The notes under the pieces are model-generated. The model did not search any database. It was given only the letters and a program-made list of their open reading frames with translations, and was not told where the DNA came from. Positions 1 to 5,396 of a DNA stretch of 11,376 bases are shown in pieces. Source of the stretch: an uncultured Oscillospiraceae bacterium (GTDB lineage Bacteria; Bacillota_A; Clostridia; Oscillospirales; Oscillospiraceae); the NCBI GenBank assembly GCA_947631215.1, contig CANRKN010000065.1:1-11376 (forward strand). Reading direction: 5' to 3'. The position numbers and the translations under genes were made by a program. The number at the start of each line of letters is the position of its first letter. Position 1 is the stretch's first letter.

Positions 1-179
1 TATACCCTCTTGCGGTCCCACATCCTTTCGCCTGATTCCGCTAATTCAGCCTTGACTTTTAATAGTTAGTCTTTCACCAAGAAAAAGGTTGCGTAGTTTG
101 TCCGATCGCTCGCCGGATGCGGCCTCTCCCGAGCGGCAGTGGGATTTGCAAAAATGAGAACATACAGGAGGAACAGAGT

Positions 180-1589
180 ATGATAAAGCGGTCGATTCTA
201 TGTCTGCTCGCCCTATGCCCTCTGTTGGCCGGGTGCGGCCTCACTCGTGCAGACGCTGCGTCAGAGCAGCCCAAGGATCAGGGCAAAGTGCTGGTCGCCT
301 ATTTCTCCGCCACCGGCACCACCAAGGCGATCGCGGACCATGCGGCGGACATCCTGGGTGCGGACATCTATGAGATCGTGCCAGCCGAGCCCTACACGGA
401 CGCAGACCTGGCCTACTATACCGGCGGGCGCGCCGACCAGGAGCAGAACGACCCCTCCGCCCGTCCTGCCATTTCCGGCGGCGTGGAGGATATGGGACAG
501 TATGACACTGTGCTGCTGGGCTATCCTATATGGCATGGCCAGGCCCCCCGGATCATCAGCACCTTCCTGGAGAGCTATGATCTCTCCGGCAAGACCATTC
601 TGCCCTTCTGCACGTCCCATTCCAGCGGTATCGGTTCCAGTGACGACGATCTGCACCCTCTGGCGCCGGACGCCGACTGGCTGGAAGGGAGCCGTTTCCC
701 CGCAGGGACGACCAGGGAAGAGATCGCCGCATGGCTGGATGCGTGCGGCATAGAGGCCGCTTCGCAGGCCGGCGCATTCGACTTTGAAAGGAGAACCGTT
801 ATGCTCAATTCCGGCTATGAAATGCCCATCATGGGCCTGGGAACATACAGCCTCTCCGATGAGGAGTGCTATAACTCCGTCACCGCCCTGCTCCAGGCAG
901 GCGGACGGCTCATAGACACCGCCTATATGTACGGCAACGAGGCCGCCGTGGGCCGGGCTGTCCGGGACTCCGGCATACCCCGTGAGGAGATATTCGTCAT
1001 TACCAAAATATACCCCGGAGCGCAGTACGCGAACCCTGAACAGGCCATCCAGGAGGCCCTTGACAAGCTGGACATCGGCTACATTGATATGATGCTGCTC
1101 CACCACCCTGGCACCAACGACGTAAAAGCGTACAAGGCCATGGAGCAGGCAGTAGCAGAGGGCAAGATACATTCCCTGGGCCTTTCCAACTGGTATGTGA
1201 AGGAGCTGGAGAAGCTTCTGCCCCAGGTGAATATCACGCCCGCCCTGGTGCAGAACGAGATACACCCCTACTACCAGGAGAACGACGTGATACCCTATAT
1301 CCAGAGCCTGGGGATCGTGGTGCAGGGCTGGTATCCCTTCGGCGGGCGCGGCTACACGGCGGACCTTTTGGGAAACGAGACGATCTCCGCCATCGCGGCG
1401 GCCCACGGCGTGTCCTCCGCGCAGGTCATTCTGCGGTGGAATCTGCAAAAGGGTGTGGTGGTCATTCCCGGCTCCAGCAATCCCGACCACATTCGGGAGA
1501 ATCTGGACCTGTTCGGCTTTGCGCTTACCCAGGACGAGATGGATCAGATCAACGGGCTGGATAGAAATGAAAAGCACGACTGGTATTGA
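180..1589 (+). CDS. Lipoprotein flavodoxin domain fused to aldo/keto reductase
   Basis: Predicted two-domain redox protein of 469 aa. The ATG at 180 is chosen because AGGAGG lies just upstream and the protein then starts with a lipoprotein signal: a positively charged MIKR, a hydrophobic stretch, and the lipobox LAGC with Cys19. Residues ~36-200 resemble flavodoxins: a VLVAYFSATGTT phosphate-binding loop for FMN, then the YPIWHGQAP and TSHSSGIG segments. Residues 208-469 are an aldo/keto reductase with the family tetrad Asp246, Tyr251 (DTAYMYGNE), Lys276 (ITKIYP) and His308 (LLHHP). The cofactor-site motif reads IPGSS where many NADPH enzymes have IPKSS, so cofactor preference may differ. Substrate is unknown. 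Oddly, the signal peptide predicts an anchored, extracytoplasmic location, yet NAD(P)H-dependent reductases normally work in the cytosol. A second ribosome binding site and ATG at 801 could give a separate cytosolic reductase. Domain calls are firm; fusion function is inference. Confidence 0.9.
   Translation: MIKRSILCLLALCPLLAGCGLTRADAASEQPKDQGKVLVAYFSATGTTKAIADHAADILGADIYEIVPAEPYTDADLAYYTGGRADQEQNDPSARPAISGGVEDMGQYDTVLLGYPIWHGQAPRIISTFLESYDLSGKTILPFCTSHSSGIGSSDDDLHPLAPDADWLEGSRFPAGTTREEIAAWLDACGIEAASQAGAFDFERRTVMLNSGYEMPIMGLGTYSLSDEECYNSVTALLQAGGRLIDTAYMYGNEAAVGRAVRDSGIPREEIFVITKIYPGAQYANPEQAIQEALDKLDIGYIDMMLLHHPGTNDVKAYKAMEQAVAEGKIHSLGLSNWYVKELEKLLPQVNITPALVQNEIHPYYQENDVIPYIQSLGIVVQGWYPFGGRGYTADLLGNETISAIAAAHGVSSAQVILRWNLQKGVVVIPGSSNPDHIRENLDLFGFALTQDEMDQINGLDRNEKHDWY
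787..803 (+). promoter_or_regulatory. Internal ribosome binding site and ATG at the flavodoxin/reductase junction
   Basis: AAAGGAGA at 787-794 is followed six bases later by an ATG at 801 that is in frame with the fusion. The 262-residue product from this ATG (MLNSGYEMPIMGLGTYS...) would be a complete, normal-length aldo/keto reductase. It is either a live internal start or the relic of a separate reductase gene whose upstream stop codon was lost. Confidence 0.6.
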
Positions 1590-1956
1590 TTTTACGCGAG
1601 ATAGGGGTGGTAACTATACAGACAGCAGAGCCGCCAATATAAACAACTCCGAAGCTAAATGGGTGCATTGTCCTGTTTGCAGGAATAAAACGAGGATAAA
1701 GGTTTATGAAAATTCGGTTCTGCTGAACTTCCCCCTCTTTTGCCCAAAGTGCAAGCAGGAACATAACGTCAGCATCATACAGATGAAGATGGTGATAAAT
1801 GACGAACCTGAAACACCGCCCCGGCCATGCTTGCCCTCTATGATTTCCTCCGGGACTGTCAGCTCCGTGTCGTTGGCCGCAAGCTGGGTAGTCCCAGGCT
1901 CCAGGCCGATAGTATATAGGATGTGGGGTCAACGGTGTAGCCCATGGGGGCGCTGA
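1567..1956 (+). pseudogene. Cys-rich KTR domain remnant (conjugative element)
   Basis: The segment at about 1651-1814 encodes KWVHCPVCRNKTRIKV and then LLNFPLFCPKCKQE, the two CPxC knuckles and KTR motif of the small Cys-rich KTR proteins found in Tn1549/CTn-type elements of Firmicutes. The paired CxxC motifs suggest zinc binding; the family's function is not known. Native proteins are about 60-70 aa and start close to the first CPxC. Here the only in-frame ATG (1567) lies inside the end of the upstream reductase gene and has no ribosome binding site. Beyond about 1815 the frame runs into antisense sequence of a surface-protein fragment. Both gene ends therefore look lost, and I treat it as a remnant rather than a working 129-aa gene. 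Confidence 0.65.
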
Positions 1957-2242
1957 CCTCCCGCAAGGTCCAGCCAGTTCCGCAGGGGTAGAAGTTGGTC
2001 ACAAATTGTCCGTGTTCGTCCGTTTCGTAGGTGTCCTGGAGCGCACTGTCGTGATACACGCCGTACTGTGCGCCCTCCAGCGTGGCGCGGCTGCTCCGGC
2101 GCACACCTTCGTCGGCGTCCACTTTCGTGACGGCCACGCGCCACATCTTCAGCTCGTTCTCAAAGCGGACCTCGGCGGTCTTGTCGTATTCCACGGTGAC
2201 GGTCTGCAAGGGGACCTCACATACATTCCAGTATAAGTACCC
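1827..2242 (-). pseudogene. Cna_B/SpaA-like surface protein fragment, frameshifted
   Basis: Reading the minus strand from 2242 gives VPLQTVTVEYDKTAEV, then FENELKMWRVAVTKVDAD, LEGAQYGVYHDSALQDTYET, DEHGQFVTNFYPCGTGWTLR and EVSAPMGYTVDPTSY. This is the repeated pattern of Cna_B/SpaA-type prealbumin-like domains from the large cell-wall protein carried by Clostridia conjugative elements. A stop codon precedes it and there is no ribosome binding site, so the N-terminus is missing. Near 1913-1918 the reading must change frame to continue sensibly as YTIGLEPGTTQLAANDTELT and VPEEIIEGKHG; an extra TA in a TATATA run explains this. The piece ends around 1827 where the KTR remnant begins. No cell-wall sorting signal remains, so it is almost certainly non-functional. 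Confidence 0.7.
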
Positions 2243-2269
2243 CTAACACAAACACGGCAGGTGAAGCAC

Positions 2270-2440
2270 ATGCGTGACGATTTTTTCCCCGCCCGCCTGC
2301 GGAAACTTCGGGAGGCAAGAAGAATCAATGCGAAAGCCCTGGGGGAACTTTGCGGGCTGTCAAAGAACATGATCGGTCAGTATGAAAAAGGGGAGAAGAT
2401 GCCATCCGCCAAATCATTGATGGCATTGGCGGACTTGTAG
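2270..2440 (+). CDS. Short XRE/Cro-type helix-turn-helix protein, probably truncated
   Basis: The 56-residue product begins MRDDFFPARLRKLREARR and continues ALGELCGLSKNMIGQYEKGE and KMPSAKSLMALADL, a textbook HTH_3 (Cro/C1-type) fold: the first helix, the recognition helix around LSKNMIGQYE, and the closing LMALADL helix. AGGTGA lies six bases before the ATG. Similar repressors in Tn1549-like elements usually run about ten residues further (VSVDYLLG-type ending). Here the reading stops in TTGTAG, only a few bases before the ribosome binding site of the Maff2 gene. The end therefore looks like a deletion joint. It may still bind DNA, but its role in this decayed element is unknown. Confidence 0.65.
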   Translation: MRDDFFPARLRKLREARRINAKALGELCGLSKNMIGQYEKGEKMPSAKSLMALADL

Positions 2441-2453
2441 TAGGAGGAATCGT

Positions 2454-2776
2454 ATGAAGAATAACCACCCGAAGATCATCCGCATCTTTACCGTATGGGC
2501 CTGTGCTGTGCTGGCGGTCACGTTTGGCACCGTCCCGGCCCTGGCCGCCGCCGGGGACCCCCGGACCCCCTCGCCGTCGTCAACAACCTGTCCGACTTCA
2601 TCTTCTCCGCGATCCGGGCCATCGGCATCATCATCCTGGGCTGGGGCATCGTCCAGGTCGGTATGTCCGTCCAGTCCCACGACGCCAGCCAGCGCACCCA
2701 GGGCTTTTTGTGTCTGTTCGGCGGCCTGTTGATCGCCTTCGCCAAGGAGATACTTACCACCATCGGCGTCCTGTGA
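2454..2776 (+). pseudogene. Maff2-family conjugation membrane protein, frameshifted by an 8-bp duplication
   Basis: Maff2 proteins are about 90-aa membrane proteins encoded just upstream of the VirB6-like channel gene in Tn1549-type elements; a structural role in the transfer apparatus is presumed. AGGAGG precedes the ATG. The first frame encodes a signal-like segment ending VPALAAAGD. The second gives PLAVVNNLSDFIFSAIRAIG, IIILGWGIVQVGMSVQS and a C-terminal FAKEILTTIGVL helix. The two are out of register because GGACCCCC occurs twice in tandem (2555-2562 and 2563-2570). Removing one copy restores AAAGDPLAVVNN and a complete protein of about 104 aa. As written, translation leaves the correct frame after residue ~36, so the gene is broken unless the repeat reverts. 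Confidence 0.75.
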
Positions 2777-2787
2777 TCCCCGGTATG

Positions 2788-2820
2788 GAAAAATGCGTCT
2801 CACCATGAGACGCATTTTTC
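2788..2820. terminator. Bidirectional terminator between Maff2 and the toxin gene
   Basis: A perfect 15-bp inverted repeat (GAAAAATGCGTCTCA, 2788-2802, and its complement, 2806-2820) with a three-base loop. The A tract on one side and T tract on the other make it a rho-independent terminator on both strands. It sits between two convergent genes, as expected for such a shared element. Confidence 0.85.
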
Positions 2821-2826
2821 CTGTAT

Positions 2827-3171
2827 TTACTTTGCCAGGTCCACGCGATCAGAGACTATATCTTTCCCAAACAACTCTGTGATGTAGTCCTGGCGGCCAT
2901 TGAACACTCTGGCAACGGATATGACGCTGCCCTCAACCCTGTAAACGGCCAGATAAACGCCGCAGACAAGAATACGCAGATCGGTGTCAATACCTGTCCG
3001 GGCGCTGATGGAAAAACCGGCTTGCGCGTACTGCTCCAGCACCCGGATACCATCTGTAATACGCTTTATGACATTTCGTGCCGCTATGGGGTTTTGCAGG
3101 TTTTTGGCAATATAGGTCTGGATGCTTTTCAAATCTGCCGCCGCTTCCGGCGATAACCGCAGCTTATTCAT
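2827..3171 (-). CDS. RelE/ParE-family toxin
   Basis: This 114-aa product begins MNKLRLSPEAAADLKSIQ and ends in the RVFNGRQDYITELFG segment characteristic of ParE/RelE-fold toxins, with a central strand region (DLRILVCGVYLAVYRV). Toxins of this superfamily either cut mRNA at the ribosome or poison gyrase; the sequence alone does not tell me which. Its ATG at 3171 overlaps the stop of the upstream antitoxin gene (ATGAATAA), so translation is probably coupled and repressed with it. A GTG at 3177 is a possible alternative start. Length is normal and no break is visible. It is followed by a strong hairpin terminator. It is one of the few intact genes in the decayed element, which fits maintenance by addiction. 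Confidence 0.85.
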   Translation of the reverse strand: MNKLRLSPEAAADLKSIQTYIAKNLQNPIAARNVIKRITDGIRVLEQYAQAGFSISARTGIDTDLRILVCGVYLAVYRVEGSVISVARVFNGRQDYITELFGKDIVSDRVDLAK

Positions 3172-3487
3172 CCCCACGCCCCAGCATGGCCTCGACCTCG
3201 TCCATCGTCAGCCAGCCGTCACGTTCAGCGGAATCAAAGCCCTTTTGCACTTCCGCAGAAAACTGTTTCCATGCCTTTGCCTTCATGTATTCAGCGTTCT
3301 CCGGCGAGGCCAGGAACGGCAGGCCGTTGGCATTGATGGACTGTTGAAGAAAAATGTTGACGGCATCTGTCATGGACAAGCCCTGCTGGGCGTAGATGTC
3401 CTCAACTTTTTTCTTTACGTCCGGGTTTATCCGCATCTGGAACGTGGCCGTCTTTGGGGCCGTTACGACATTGAAACTCTGATCCAT
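3164..3487 (-). CDS. RelB/DinJ-family antitoxin
   Basis: A 107-aa protein with a ribbon-helix-helix N-terminal half: TATFQMRINPDVKKKVEDIY followed by QGLSMTDAVNIFLQQSI, the hallmark of RelB/DinJ antitoxins. The acidic C-terminal half (residues ~60-107) would wrap and neutralise the toxin encoded directly downstream. AAAAGGAGT eight bases before the ATG is a strong ribosome binding site, and a near-consensus promoter lies just upstream. Family knowledge predicts that the antitoxin, alone and with the toxin, represses this promoter. The gene pair lies where an intact Tn1549-like element would have Maff2 directly followed by the VirB6-like gene, so it may have inserted there or been brought in by rearrangement. 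Confidence 0.88.
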   Translation of the reverse strand: MDQSFNVVTAPKTATFQMRINPDVKKKVEDIYAQQGLSMTDAVNIFLQQSINANGLPFLASPENAEYMKAKAWKQFSAEVQKGFDSAERDGWLTMDEVEAMLGRGDE

Positions 3488-3509
3488 GTAAAACCACTCC
3501 TTTTGTCAT

Positions 3510-3538
3510 AGTATATCCGCGAACAAGGTGTATGTCAA
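3510..3538 (-). promoter_or_regulatory. Promoter of the toxin-antitoxin operon
   Basis: On the minus strand, TTGACA (3533-3538) and TATACT (3510-3515) are separated by exactly 17 bases, a near-perfect sigma-A promoter. The antitoxin ribosome binding site and ATG follow directly. The -35 box overlaps the first ATG of the plus-strand chimeric ORF, so the first residues of that ORF are really promoter DNA of the operon. Confidence 0.85.
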
Positions 3539-4755
3539 TACATTGTAATTACTTGATATGTGAGGTGAAGAAAATTAGTGATAACTGGGTCGTAAGCGAC
3601 CTTGAAAACGCCCTCGGCACATGGAATGAAAAGCTGGCCGAGCTATGGCAGCTTATCACGCAGACCCCGCAATCGTTCAAAGGCGGGCAGATATGGAGCG
3701 TGATCGTCAGCATCAACTCGGCTTTACAGGGCATCGGCTACGGCCTGCTCGTCCTGTTTTTTGCCATGGGCGTGTTTGGCGCGGCGGCATCCTTCCGGGA
3801 GCTTCAGCGTCCGGAATTTGCCCTGCGCCACTTTATCCGCCTGGCCGCCGCAAAGGTGGCCGTCAGCCGGGGCATCCATAACGGTGATATGGAATCCGCG
3901 CCGATCCCCGCCTTGCAAATCATCGACCAGCGGACATTTGACGCCGCCCAGGAGCTTATGACAGACAGAAAGACCCACCGCACAGGAACGCCCAACACCT
4001 TGCGCGGTCAATCCCTTTTGGTAGGGAACATCTATTGCGGCCATTGTGGGAACAGGCTGACCCTATCCACCAGCGGCACAAAGCGGCTCATGCCAAACGG
4101 CAGTATAGAGCGCCGCACAAGAGCCAGGTATCAATGCCATTTCAATGTCCGGCATCCGGGCCAATGCGATGGGCAATCCGGCTATGGGGTAGAAGTCGTG
4201 GACAACATCGTGGACAGGGCAATATGCCACCAGCTATCAAAGATCAAGACCGCCGACAGCGAGGCCATTATCCGCCAAGCCCACGAATCGCGCCTTGACT
4301 TCAAGCGGACACAGCTTGCCAATCTGAAAAAGCAGTTGACGGACAAGCAAAAGGAGCTTGCGGACTACCAAGCAGAAGTCCTCCGGGTGATACGGGGGGA
4401 GAGCAGTTTAGGCCGCGACACGCTGAACGGATTGATAGACGCCACAGAGCAAGAGGCAGACAGACTGGCTGGGATATACAGCAACCTCCAAAACGAGTTT
4501 GCAGAGGCGGAGCAGGCCGCAGAAGCGGAGATAGAGGAATACAAGCAACTCTCCGACTGGGCAAGTCTTTACAAACAGTGTTCCTTTGAGGCGAAAAAGA
4601 TGATAGTCTCCCGGCTGGTCAAATCCGTCCACGTCTACCGTGAATACCACATTGATATAGAGTTCAATGTGTCATTTGAGGAGTTCCGGCAACTAGAGAT
4701 CGACGGCAAAAGTCTCCCGGCAGACCCCGCCCAGGGCATAGAAAAACAGGCTTGA
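3532..4755 (+). pseudogene. Chimera: VirB6/TrbL-like N-terminus joined to large serine recombinase C-terminus
   Basis: One open frame of 407 codons combines two unrelated proteins. Residues ~19-111 (DLENALGTWNEKLAELWQLI, QSFKGGQIWSVIV, IGYGLLVLFFAMGVFG, ELQRPEFALRHFIRLAAAK) match the start of the VirB6/TrbL-like channel protein of Tn1549-type elements. From about residue 112 it becomes the C-terminal part of a large serine recombinase: GDMESAPIPALQIID, a zinc ribbon with Cys169/Cys172 and Cys202/Cys212, the RARYQCHFNVRHPGQCDGQS block, a coiled coil (residues ~255-345) and the closing FEAKKMIVSRLVKSVHV segment. The catalytic serine domain is absent, so it cannot recombine DNA, and the channel protein has lost most of its membrane helices. 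The ATG at 3532 lies in promoter DNA of the neighbouring operon; GTG 3565 is an alternative start. Most likely a deletion fusion without function. Confidence 0.8.
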
Positions 4756-4770
4756 AAATCAAGCCTGTTT
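4742..4770 (-). terminator. Terminator of tRNA-Ala
   Basis: AAACAGGCTTGA and its complement (4744-4755 and 4759-4770) form a 12-bp stem with a three-base loop. On the minus strand it is followed by a short T tract (4742-4746). The stem begins at the last base of the tRNA CCA end, and the stop codon of the recombinase fragment lies inside it, so element debris reaches right up to the tRNA gene. Confidence 0.8.
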
Positions 4771-4845
4771 GGTGGAGACGAAGGGATTCGAACCCTCGAC
4801 CTCTCGGATGCGAACCGAACGCTCTCCCAGCTGAGCTACGCCCCC
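4770..4845 (-). tRNA. tRNA-Ala (anticodon CGC)
   Basis: The minus strand folds as a full 76-nt tRNA including an encoded CCA. The acceptor stem is GGGGGCG with CGTCTCC, the D arm GCTC/GAGC, the anticodon stem TTCGG/CCGAG with loop TTCGCAT, and the T arm GAGGG TTCGAAT CCCTT. The anticodon CGC reads the alanine codon GCG. The acceptor stem carries G3:U70, the universal alanine identity pair, which supports the call independently. Transcription is from the promoter at 4862-4889, divergent to the SRP RNA gene. The 3' side faces the conjugative-element debris, and tRNA 3' ends are common integration sites. Confidence 0.95.
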
Positions 4846-4861
4846 ACGCGGTTGCTCAAGC

Positions 4862-4889
4862 ATTATATCACAAATCCCGGATTTGTAAA
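4862..4889 (-). promoter_or_regulatory. Promoter of tRNA-Ala, with palindromic spacer
   Basis: On the minus strand, TTTACA (4884-4889) and a perfect TATAAT (4862-4867) are 16 bases apart, about 17 bases upstream of the mature tRNA 5' end. The spacer is largely occupied by an ACAAATCC-C-GGATTTGT palindrome (4870-4886) that also touches the -35 box. Confidence 0.75.
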
Positions 4890-4896
4890 GTCCTAC

Positions 4897-4925
4897 TTGA
4901 TAAAAACCTTTCCATGGCGTATAAT
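4897..4925 (+). promoter_or_regulatory. Promoter of the SRP RNA gene
   Basis: TTGATA (4897-4902), a 17-base spacer and a perfect TATAAT (4920-4925). Transcription would start near 4932, just before the GAGCTGTAC strand that closes the SRP RNA. Confidence 0.85.
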
Positions 4926-4932
4926 ACGCTCC

Positions 4933-5208
4933 AGGAGCTGTACTAGTCGGGGAGCCAGCGGTGCCCTGTACCCGCAATCCGCTATAGCGGGGACGAACTC
5001 CTGCCCCCGGATATTCGATGTGTCGCCTGACCGCGGCAAGTAGCGTTGAAGGCTTGGTCTTGCGCAACGGACGCCTGTGAACCATGTCAGGCGGGGAACC
5101 GAGCAGCATTAAGCAGGACAGGCCGTGTGCCGCGAGGTCGCTGGGTCTGAGCCAACTGCGGCGGTAACGGATGGATCGGATATACAAAGGCAGGTGTACG
5201 GCTCTTTT
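4933..5208 (+). ncRNA. ffs: Large bacterial signal recognition particle RNA (scRNA type)
   Basis: This is the RNA scaffold of the signal recognition particle, which binds Ffh and delivers nascent membrane proteins to FtsY. Helix 8 is unmistakable: GTCAGG (5086-5091), CGG, GGAA tetraloop (5095-5098), CCG, AGCAGC. The 5' part (GTCGGGGAGCCAGCGGTGCC, then GCAATCCGCTATAGC) is the Alu-like domain of the long form found in Bacillota, so the RNA is about 270 nt rather than the ~110 nt 4.5S type. The ends pair: GAGCTGTAC (4935-4943) with GTACGGCTC (5196-5204), and TTTT follows, so the closing helix may double as terminator. Location directly before dnaX-ybaB matches the scr-dnaX-yaaK order of Bacillus subtilis. 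The exact 5' and 3' ends are estimates. Confidence 0.93.
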
Positions 5209-5214
5209 AATATT

Positions 5215-5238
5215 CGATTGAATGCTTGCATTCAATCG
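5215..5238. repeat. Hairpin 1 between SRP RNA and dnaX
   Basis: CGATTGAATGC and its exact complement flank only two bases (TT), an almost perfect 24-bp palindrome. With so short a loop it may be a protein-binding palindrome rather than an RNA hairpin. It starts seven bases after the likely SRP RNA end. Confidence 0.6.
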
Positions 5239-5248
5239 AGGGGGATGC

Positions 5249-5295
5249 GGCCTGCTGCAGCGCACGGGCCGCAAGCGGCCCGCACGTTTGCAGGC
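5249..5295. repeat. Hairpin 2 between SRP RNA and dnaX
   Basis: A nested inverted repeat: outer arms GGCCTGC/GCAGGCC (5249-5255, 5289-5295) and inner arms CGGGCCGC/GCGGCCCG (5265-5272, 5275-5282) around a two-base loop. Very GC-rich and likely stable as RNA. Confidence 0.55.
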
Positions 5296-5303
5296 CGAGA
5301 AGA

Positions 5304-5336
5304 ATGATTTCCGAGGTACACGCCCTCGGAAATCAT
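5304..5336. repeat. Hairpin 3 between SRP RNA and dnaX
   Basis: A 13-bp perfect stem (ATGATTTCCGAGG, 5304-5316, with 5324-5336) and a seven-base loop. There is no T tract after it on the plus strand, so it is not a typical terminator. Confidence 0.6.
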
Positions 5337-5347
5337 ATCCAAATTTA

Positions 5348-5367
5348 TTCGCCTCTGCGGAGGCGAA
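5348..5367 (+). repeat. Hairpin 4 (UNCG-type loop) in the dnaX leader
   Basis: TTCGCCTC and GAGGCGAA form an 8-bp stem closed by TGCG, which as RNA is C(UGCG)G, a member of the very stable UNCG tetraloop class. It ends 29 bases before the dnaX ATG and so probably lies in its leader. Confidence 0.55.
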
Positions 5368-5396
5368 CTCTGCGAGGCTGGAATAAAGAGCGGACG

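Noticed and set aside
52..80. TTGACT as a -35 box for the flavodoxin/reductase gene
   Set aside because: No acceptable -10 box at 16-19 bases; positions 1-179 otherwise show nothing I can support apart from the ribosome binding site.
261..1577. Long open frame antisense to the flavodoxin/reductase fusion
   Set aside because: The plus-strand protein has clear domains and a proper start; the antisense product is low-complexity with no recognisable family.
4742..4845. tRNA-Ala 3' end as an attachment site with a second copy at the far end of the element
   Set aside because: I looked for a repeat of the tRNA 3' segment near 1590-1660 and found none; large serine recombinases also rarely use tRNA genes.
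5041..5396. Upstream in-frame starts that would extend DnaX by about 57 residues
   Set aside because: The extension runs through hairpin DNA, has no family similarity, and DnaX proteins begin at MYQALYRKWRP.
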